A DNA stretch of 7,320 bases from Bifidobacteriaceae bacterium (lineage in GTDB: Bacteria; Actinomycetota; Actinomycetes; Actinomycetales; WQXJ01): positions 1-7,320 of the forward strand of contig JAISBQ010000222.1 in assembly GCA_031266115.1 (NCBI GenBank). The letters run 5' to 3'. This document shows positions 1 through 4,659 of the stretch, piece by piece. Position 1 is the first letter of the stretch. The number at the start of each line of letters is the position of its first letter. The position numbers and the translations under genes are program-made. The notes beneath the pieces are model-generated. The model did no database searches and was not told the DNA's origin. It worked only from the letters and a program-made list of their open reading frames with translations.

Positions 1-1823
1 GTCACGTTCTGGCCCGGATCCGGGATCCGGTCCCCCGGATCGAACGGGCGGGTGCACACGGTCTGGGACCCGCACTCATACCACCAGCCACCAAACTCGT
101 ATCCGATCCGCCCAATCACCGACGACGGCCCACCAATAGTGTCCGACACCCTCAGTGATTTCGGATCCGGAACACCAAACACACCCTCATCACCCCCGGC
201 ATTCGGATCGAACATCACCTCGTAAAGCTCGTCGTCCTCGGTCCACGCGGCCACCAAGAGGATCGTTCGTGCATTCGAACTCGTGAACTTCTCCCGGGTC
301 AACCGATCTACCACCGGATCGAACACTCGCCCATCGACAGTCTTGTCTTGCGAGCTGATACGCCACCCGTCGAAATGGTAGCCCTCAACGATCGGTGTCG
401 ATGGTGCGATCAGAGTATTGTAGATCTGATTGGTCAGATTGGTCGGCGCCGTCCCCGCCACGACGCTGGCTCCCTGCGGAGCATGCACGTCGAATGTCAC
501 CGCGACCAGAGCCTCCAATTCCCACGTGGCGTACCACGTCTGGGCGGGCGGAGCGTCGCTGGTATCCCACACAAGCCTCGTCTTCCCCGGGTAGACAGCC
601 AAGGCGGTGTGGTCTAGTGCGTTCACCCAGCCAGCGAAGTGGTAGCCCACAATCACTGGGGAAGCGAGATCTTCCGGCACGGTGCCGTTATACATGATGC
701 CCTCTTGGGTGGGCGGCATCGTCCCGGGAACCAGGTCGGTACTGGTCGGCTCGTTCGCTTCGAAGGTCACCGTGATCGTGTCGACAACCGCGTTCCATGT
801 AGCATGCAGGGTAATATCGCCGGTCAGTCTGGTGCCGTGAGCACCCAACTCGTAGGCAATGCCCTCCGAATACCATCCCGCAAACCGGTGGCCCTCAATG
901 ATGGGTTGGGAGATTGTGTCCGGGATGGTCTGGGAATAGTCGATCCCAGTCAGGTTCTCGGGCACAGAATCGGGCACGGGGACGCTCTGGTCTGGAGCGT
1001 TAACGTCGAACACGACGTCCACCTGGGGTCTTGCCTCCCACTGGGCGTACAAAGTGGTCCTCGACGCCATGATCCGTGTCGTACCGAAATCAAACAGGTC
1101 CTCGGACCCCGTGGCGGATGTCGACCAGCCTGTGAACTGATATCCATAGGAGATGGGCTCGGTGTAGGGCTGGCCGGCGGCCGGGTCTGTCGCCAGACCC
1201 GCAAACGGGATCAACTCTGGTGCCGGCAGCGTCTCGGCCACGAACCCGGCGCTGGCGGGAGGCGTATTCGCTGCATACTGGACAACCCGTTCCTCCCTGG
1301 CCGACCAGTGGGCCGTCATCGTCACGCTCTCATCGATGCGTCCCACTGCCGAGCACCCAGACACCCCAGCCTCGACCTCATGGACCGCACACACCCGCGC
1401 CTCGGCCACATGCCAACCGGCAAACTCATAGCCTTCCCGCATCGGCGTCAGCCCCCCCGGCACGGCGAACGGCGAGTCATAGGGCACCGTCATCGTGCCC
1501 GGCATGGTGCCCGGAACCATGGCGCCGGTTTCCTCCGGGTCTTCGCCGGCGCCATCGTCGAACTCCACGGTCACGTCGGATTGCTGGTCCCACCACGCGA
1601 ATATCGTCCGGTCGGACGTCCATGCGGACTCGAAATCGAATTCGTCCACAGGAGTGTCCCCCGCCGGGCGGGCGTCGGCGTACCACCCGGCAAACTCATA
1701 ACCAGGGTCATGGGGCGCGTCTGGCTCAGCCAGGCGCCCGCCGGCCGGCACCCGGGTGCCGTCCGGGAATGGGTTCGTCGCCAAGTCGTGGCCCGCCCCC
1801 ATGTCAAAGGTTGCCGTCCATCC
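1..1823 (-). repeat. Seven tandem InlB B-type (Flg_new / Listeria-Bacteroides) repeats in the adhesin
   Basis: Each unit begins with a strand such as TATFD, VTVEFD, VDVVFD or VTFDV, contains a G-[YH]-x-F-x-G-W signature and ends in a strand such as LYAQW, LHATW, MTAHW or WYATW. The signature tryptophans are residues 884, 974, 1070, 1154, 1236, 1324 and 1417, so the spacing is 82-96 residues, longer than the roughly 70 of Listeria InlB. The last unit is cut by the window edge, so more may follow. Units are strongly diverged and show no long identical DNA stretches, which suggests an old expansion. Such repeats usually form an elongated stalk or bind surface polymers. Confidence 0.85.
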
Positions 1824-4334
1824 GTCCGATGGGGCGTAGTAGTAGGCGACAGTGTGGCGGACGGTGCCGAAGGTCAGCTGGCCTCCGGTGTCCCCTTCGA
1901 CCACGACGCCGTCGACCCGTACCTCAAGCGGTGTCCAGTCGGAGACTTCCGGTGCCTCGGCCGCCGCCGCGTAGGGGTGCGAGGCGCCGATCGCACCGAT
2001 CGCACCGCTGGGTGGAGCGAGATAGCCGGCGGTGTTGCTGATCGACGCGCCCTGGCGCAGGGCATACGTCCACACCGGTTGCGGGATCGATGCCGTGGCC
2101 TCCACGGCCGTCCCAGCCGTCCCAGCGAAGTCCGCCATCGTCACCTGGATACTGCCCGGAGTCTCGATCCCGGGCACCAACGGGGAAAACGTCAGCACTT
2201 CCAGCGCTTGTTGGAAGCGTTCAGGCGTGACCCCCACATGGGCATAGTCCAAGCCCATCGCCAATTGACTCATACCCTCCTCTCCAGCCATGTACGTCCA
2301 CGTCCGCACCCCGTTACCTTCAGCCATCGACGTCACGAAACCCTCGATGGCCGAATCGTCCCCCGTCATATCCAACGTCGAGGGATAAGACACACTCACC
2401 GCCCGGATAGGCCCATAGTCGGCGGGGACATGGACATTGTCCAGCATGTACACGATCCCTTGGCCGTCTTTGATTGGCTTGAATTCACCATCAATATCGA
2501 AGCTCAAGGTCTCGGTGACGGGGTTCTTGGTGTAGTAGTATGTGACGGTCTGGACCTCGGCCGGATCGTAGGTCAAGGATGTCGGATAGGAACGGGAGAA
2601 CGCGTAGCCGGGCAACTCAAGGCCGCCAATCTCGGCGCCGCCCGTGAACGCCCCGCCGCTGAGCCCGGACGATGGGGCAGCCGTGGCTGGGGCGAGAGCG
2701 ACAGTGGTGCCTTCCTTGACGTGGACCAGATGCACGGCCGTCGGCAGCACGGCGGTGTATTCCGAGGCCGGTGCGGCATAGGTCCCGCCACCTTCCTCAG
2801 CCCAACCCTCGGAGAACTCCACGGTGTAGCTCAGTGTGCTGGTGTCCGACGGGTAGTAGGCAATCAGGTCATTCCAGCTCGAGCTGGTGCTATGTCCGAA
2901 CGTCAACACGGGTTCCCCATCGCCTGAGTTGTTGGGCTCTGAACCCCTGTTCCAGTTGGTGTAGGCAGCATCGGACCCGTCCGCGGCAAGGCCAGGGACC
3001 TTGCCCGGGTCGCCGTTGCACCAGCCGTCAATTACCGTGCCGCACGTGTTGGCCTTCCCGGAAGCGATGATCCCCGCCAGGTTCGCGTAGCCCGCCGCGG
3101 CATAGGTGGCGTTATACGCGGTGGACCTCGGCAACCGGTAGAACACCGAACCCCGCATCGGCCTGCCCGTTTCCACAACCGGTCCACCCACCCAGTACCA
3201 GTTCTTCGCCGCGCCGAATGCGCTGACCGCCTGGCCGCTGGCGTATCCTGTGCCGCCAAGGTCATACAAGAGCCGGTAGACGGCGTAGGCGTCGGTGGTC
3301 TTAGCCCAACGGGGCTGGTTCGCCACCGGGACATCGGGAATGGGATGCCGGGTCGCGTTTCCGTCACAGTCGAACCCGATCTTGGTGAAGCCGGGGGAGT
3401 CGGCCAACCCCGGGCCGGTATAGAACGAGTCGTATCCGACCGGTTCACTGCCCTCGGCCGGGGTCGGATTCTGGTCGGTGCCAAAGCACCGAATCCGTGC
3501 CCTGGCGCCCCCGGCCCACGCGTTGCTGCCCTTGATAAACACGGCCATGACCTGGTCCTCAGCGTCGCTGGCCACGGAGGCCAGATACCCGCTGAGGCCA
3601 TGGAACTGGTGGCCCAGGGCCTGGTTGTAGGCGGTGAACCACGAGTAGTAGGGGTTGGTCAGTCCGTCTGACTTGAAGGTGATGGTCTGGTAGAAGTGCC
3701 GATAGCCGCCCTCGTCTTCCCAGGAGATGACCGAATCGGCCGAGAACGACACGGTGATCGCCCCGGCATCCCGGCCACCGTTGTTAGACACGAACTTCAG
3801 CGTCTCCAGTGCGGTGACGGCCTCGGCGGCCGTCAACGGTCGCACCGCGCTGGCGCCGACGTCCTTGGTGGATGCCTTGTAGTTGTAGGACCGAGTGGTC
3901 GCCAAGGCGGACTTCCCGGACAGAGTCAAGGATGCCGGGAACGTCGCTGGGGTCTCGTCGATCGCGATGGAGGCCGGCATGGTCACCGAAATTGAGGCCA
4001 CCCCCGGCGAGGTCTCTCCCAGCGTGATGGCCGTATCTATCAGGCGGTAGGTCGTGGCCGTCTGATCTGTGGCCGCATCCCGCTCAATGGCGAACACAAT
4101 CGAGTCCTCCGATGCCGGCGGCGGCTCGTCATCGTCGGTCGAGCCTGAGACGGCCGCGGGGATAGCGGCGGTCGCTAAGGACGCCCCCCCCCCGCCGCCA
4201 CTGGAGGGGTGGGCGAATCCCGCCGTGCTCAAGGCGACCGCCGCGCCCGCGAGACCGGCTACCAGCCTCCGAACGAATCCGAGATAGTGCCCCTGATCTG
4301 CACTCAGGGGACCGCAACCACCATGCCGGTTCAT
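1..4334 (-). CDS. Giant surface adhesin with C-type lectin domain and InlB B-type repeats (5' part; C-terminus outside window)
   Basis: The frame is open for 1444 codons and runs off the left edge without a stop. ATG at 4334 is chosen because GAGG (4344-4347) lies nine bases upstream and a signal peptide follows; in-frame GTG (4349) and TTG (4358) lack a visible Shine-Dalgarno. Order by residue: signal peptide 1-41, Gly linker 46-50, unrecognised domain copy 1 about 77-200, C-type lectin-like domain about 225-508 with EPN 466-468 and WND 487-489, MucBP-like segment about 520-602 ending in VTYYYT, unrecognised domain copy 2 about 610-736, second MucBP-like segment to about 836 ending in VAYYYA, then seven InlB B-type repeats. 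Known for these families: C-type lectin folds bind glycans or proteins, and InlB repeats form stalks or attachment modules. Inference: an exported adhesin binding carbohydrate or a host or microbial surface. A sortase motif would be expected beyond the window but cannot be seen. Domain names rest on motif recognition only. Confidence 0.9.
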   Translation of the reverse strand, partial: MNRHGGCGPLSADQGHYLGFVRRLVAGLAGAAVALSTAGFAHPSSGGGGGASLATAAIPAAVSGSTDDDEPPPASEDSIVFAIERDAATDQTATTYRLIDTAITLGETSPGVASISVTMPASIAIDETPATFPASLTLSGKSALATTRSYNYKASTKDVGASAVRPLTAAEAVTALETLKFVSNNGGRDAGAITVSFSADSVISWEDEGGYRHFYQTITFKSDGLTNPYYSWFTAYNQALGHQFHGLSGYLASVASDAEDQVMAVFIKGSNAWAGGARARIRCFGTDQNPTPAEGSEPVGYDSFYTGPGLADSPGFTKIGFDCDGNATRHPIPDVPVANQPRWAKTTDAYAVYRLLYDLGGTGYASGQAVSAFGAAKNWYWVGGPVVETGRPMRGSVFYRLPRSTAYNATYAAAGYANLAGIIASGKANTCGTVIDGWCNGDPGKVPGLAADGSDAAYTNWNRGSEPNNSGDGEPVLTFGHSTSSSWNDLIAYYPSDTSTLSYTVEFSEGWAEEGGGTYAAPASEYTAVLPTAVHLVHVKEGTTVALAPATAAPSSGLSGGAFTGGAEIGGLELPGYAFSRSYPTSLTYDPAEVQTVTYYYTKNPVTETLSFDIDGEFKPIKDGQGIVYMLDNVHVPADYGPIRAVSVSYPSTLDMTGDDSAIEGFVTSMAEGNGVRTWTYMAGEEGMSQLAMGLDYAHVGVTPERFQQALEVLTFSPLVPGIETPGSIQVTMADFAGTAGTAVEATASIPQPVWTYALRQGASISNTAGYLAPPSGAIGAIGASHPYAAAAEAPEVSDWTPLEVRVDGVVVEGDTGGQLTFGTVRHTVAYYYAPSDGWTATFDMGAGHDLATNPFPDGTRVPAGGRLAEPDAPHDPGYEFAGWYADARPAGDTPVDEFDFESAWTSDRTIFAWWDQQSDVTVEFDDGAGEDPEETGAMVPGTMPGTMTVPYDSPFAVPGGLTPMREGYEFAGWHVAEARVCAVHEVEAGVSGCSAVGRIDESVTMTAHWSAREERVVQYAANTPPASAGFVAETLPAPELIPFAGLATDPAAGQPYTEPISYGYQFTGWSTSATGSEDLFDFGTTRIMASRTTLYAQWEARPQVDVVFDVNAPDQSVPVPDSVPENLTGIDYSQTIPDTISQPIIEGHRFAGWYSEGIAYELGAHGTRLTGDITLHATWNAVVDTITVTFEANEPTSTDLVPGTMPPTQEGIMYNGTVPEDLASPVIVGYHFAGWVNALDHTALAVYPGKTRLVWDTSDAPPAQTWYATWELEALVAVTFDVHAPQGASVVAGTAPTNLTNQIYNTLIAPSTPIVEGYHFDGWRISSQDKTVDGRVFDPVVDRLTREKFTSSNARTILLVAAWTEDDELYEVMFDPNAGGDEGVFGVPDPKSLRVSDTIGGPSSVIGRIGYEFGGWWYECGSQTVCTRPFDPGDRIPDPGQNV
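2127..2507 (-). repeat. Unrecognised extracellular domain, copy 2 (residues about 610-736)
   Basis: This is a diverged second copy of the module at residues about 77-200. Matching elements are LSFDI against IVFAI, YMLDNVHVP against YRLIDTAIT, AVSVSYPSTLD against SISVTMPASIA, VRTWTYMAG against TRSYNYKAS, and above all VTPERFQQALEVLTF...GSIQVTMADF against LTAAEAVTALETLKF...GAITVSFSAD. It sits between two MucBP-like segments that end in TVTYYYT and TVAYYYA. Confidence 0.55.
2811..3662 (-). other. C-type lectin-like domain with long insertion (residues about 225-508)
   Basis: The first half has the WFTAYNQAL helix, then GYLASVASDAEDQ (residues 249-261), matching the C-type lectin 'G-x-LA-x-I-x-S-x-x-E' element, followed by NAWAGG. 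The second half has NWYWVGGP (378-385), YTNWNRGSEPNN (458-469), a Glu at 474, SSWNDL (486-490) and a final VEF strand. EPN and WND are the canonical calcium and sugar ligands of mannose-type lectins; both are intact. The domain is about 280 residues instead of the usual 110-130. About 110 extra residues lie between NAWAGG and NWYWVGG, and a second, smaller insertion lies before YTNW. The four cysteines (283, 323, 431, 439) all fall in the inserts, not at canonical lectin positions. Confidence 0.8.
3735..4106 (-). repeat. Unrecognised extracellular domain, copy 1 (residues about 77-200)
   Basis: This segment lies between the N-terminal linker and the lectin domain. It opens with a short hydrophobic strand (SIVFAI), has a central YRLIDTAITL strand and an ASISVTMPASI strand, and closes with LTAAEAVTALETLKF, a polar loop and GAITVSFSAD. 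The same order of elements returns at residues about 610-736, so it is a duplicated module. The predicted character is mainly beta with one helix (AAEAVTALETL). I cannot assign it to a named family. Confidence 0.55.
4184..4193 (-). repeat. G10 homopolymer (C10 on + strand) in the adhesin coding region
   Basis: Ten identical bases encode part of the Gly46-Gly50 linker directly after the signal peptide. With ten bases the signal peptide and the lectin region are in the same frame (ON). Loss of one base brings TAG at 4177-4175 into frame (about 52 residues). Gain of one base brings TGA at 4131-4129 into frame (about 68 residues). This is the layout of a contingency locus that varies by slipped-strand mispairing; variation itself cannot be seen from one sequence. 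Confidence 0.85.
4212..4334 (-). other. Signal peptide of the lectin adhesin
   Basis: Residues 1-41. The n-region is long (about 23 residues) and ends in Arg22-Arg23; the hydrophobic core is LVAGLAGAAVALSTAG, and the likely cleavage is after Ala41 in AGFA|HPSS. The Arg pair is not followed by a typical Tat consensus (no x-F-L-K), so general Sec export is more likely. A Ser/Gly linker and an Asp/Glu/Pro-rich stretch (about residues 60-72) follow, as is common at mature N-termini of exported actinobacterial proteins. Confidence 0.8.
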
Positions 4335-4343
4335 GACCCACGT

Positions 4344-4347
4344 CCTC
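4344..4347 (-). promoter_or_regulatory. Shine-Dalgarno of the adhesin gene
   Basis: GAGG on the minus strand, nine bases before ATG 4334. It decides the start: alternative in-frame GTG 4349 and TTG 4358 have no purine-rich element in front of them. Confidence 0.65.
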
Positions 4348-4361
4348 ACTATGAGCAACCA

Positions 4362-4379
4362 GCCCCGCTGCCGCGGGGC
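4362..4379 (-). promoter_or_regulatory. GC hairpin just ahead of the adhesin ribosome binding site
   Basis: GCCCCGC (4362-4368) pairs with GCGGGGC (4373-4379) around a 4-base loop. It ends 14 bases before the GAGG Shine-Dalgarno (4347-4344) on the minus strand, so it would sit in the leader RNA, where it could affect translation. All stem pairs are G-C. Confidence 0.4.
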
Positions 4380-4430
4380 GAACCGGCAACCTAGGCATCC
4401 TGCTTTCCCAACGAACAAGGCCCCAGGGAT

Positions 4431-4449
4431 ACTCCCCGCCGGGGGGAGT
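4431..4449 (-). promoter_or_regulatory. Small hairpin upstream of the adhesin gene
   Basis: ACTCCCC (4431-4437) pairs with GGGGAGT (4443-4449) around a 5-base loop. It is about 100 bases before the start codon; whether it lies in the leader RNA or in the promoter is unknown. Confidence 0.3.
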
Positions 4450-4465
4450 TTCATGCCCAGGGGGC

Positions 4466-4490
4466 GGCCGGTGACCTGTGGCCGGTGACC
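4466..4490. promoter_or_regulatory. 11-bp direct repeat upstream of the adhesin gene (possible operator)
   Basis: GGCCGGTGACC occurs at 4466-4476 and again at 4480-4490, three bases apart (14-bp period), about 130-155 bases before the adhesin start. It lies beyond the terminator, where a promoter or regulator site would be expected. No named regulator is recognised. Confidence 0.35.
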
Positions 4491-4572
4491 ACTGGGGTGG
4501 GTAGCTCGTCAGCTCGATCGGTCAGCACCTCGCGGGTCCGACCAGATGGACGGCCCGAGTCCCGGACAGACG

Positions 4573-4611
4573 GTGGGGCCCGTCATCCCACGGCAGGATG
4601 ACGGGCCCCAC
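4573..4611 (-). terminator. Hairpin terminator without U-tract after the PKD/Ig-like gene
   Basis: A perfect 16-bp inverted repeat (4573-4588 with 4596-4611; arm GTGGGGCCCGTCATCC on the + strand) encloses a 7-base loop, 48 bases downstream of the stop codon. A G-T and a further C-G pair extend the stem. No T-run follows on the minus strand, as is often the case for hairpin terminators of GC-rich actinobacteria. It suggests the adhesin gene is transcribed separately. Confidence 0.75.
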
Positions 4612-4659
4612 TGGCCCTCAGCGCCTCCTCCCTTTTGGGGGATCGGCGCCCGGCGTCCC

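Larger units (their letters stand above)
4335..4659. other. Intergenic region between the two surface-protein genes
   Basis: This 325-bp gap holds no convincing gene. From the upstream gene's stop onward it contains a strong terminator hairpin (4573-4611), about 80 bases with no clear structure (4491-4570), an 11-bp direct repeat (4466-4490), a 7-bp hairpin (4431-4449), a second 7-bp hairpin (4362-4379) and the Shine-Dalgarno GAGG of the adhesin gene (4344-4347). No convincing -35/-10 pair was found, though TTGTTC (4421-4416) and TAGGTT (4396-4391) with a long 19-base spacer are a weak possibility. Confidence 0.7.

Noticed and set aside
639..2927. Long open frame on the + strand (about 762 codons) opposite the adhesin gene
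   Set aside because: It is codon-for-codon in register with the minus-strand gene, where antisense stops need TTA, CTA or TCA codons, which are rare here. Its translation shows no domain, while the minus strand gives lectin and InlB-type motifs throughout.
3032..3601. 189-codon frame on the minus strand inside the lectin domain
   Set aside because: It is out of frame with the adhesin, which is continuous here and carries the NWYW and NAWAGG motifs; the frame has Arg/Pro/Ala-rich shadow composition.
4391..4421. Sigma70-like promoter TTGTTC / TAGGTT for the adhesin gene
   Set aside because: The spacer is 19 bases and both boxes are poor; it is mentioned only as a weak possibility.
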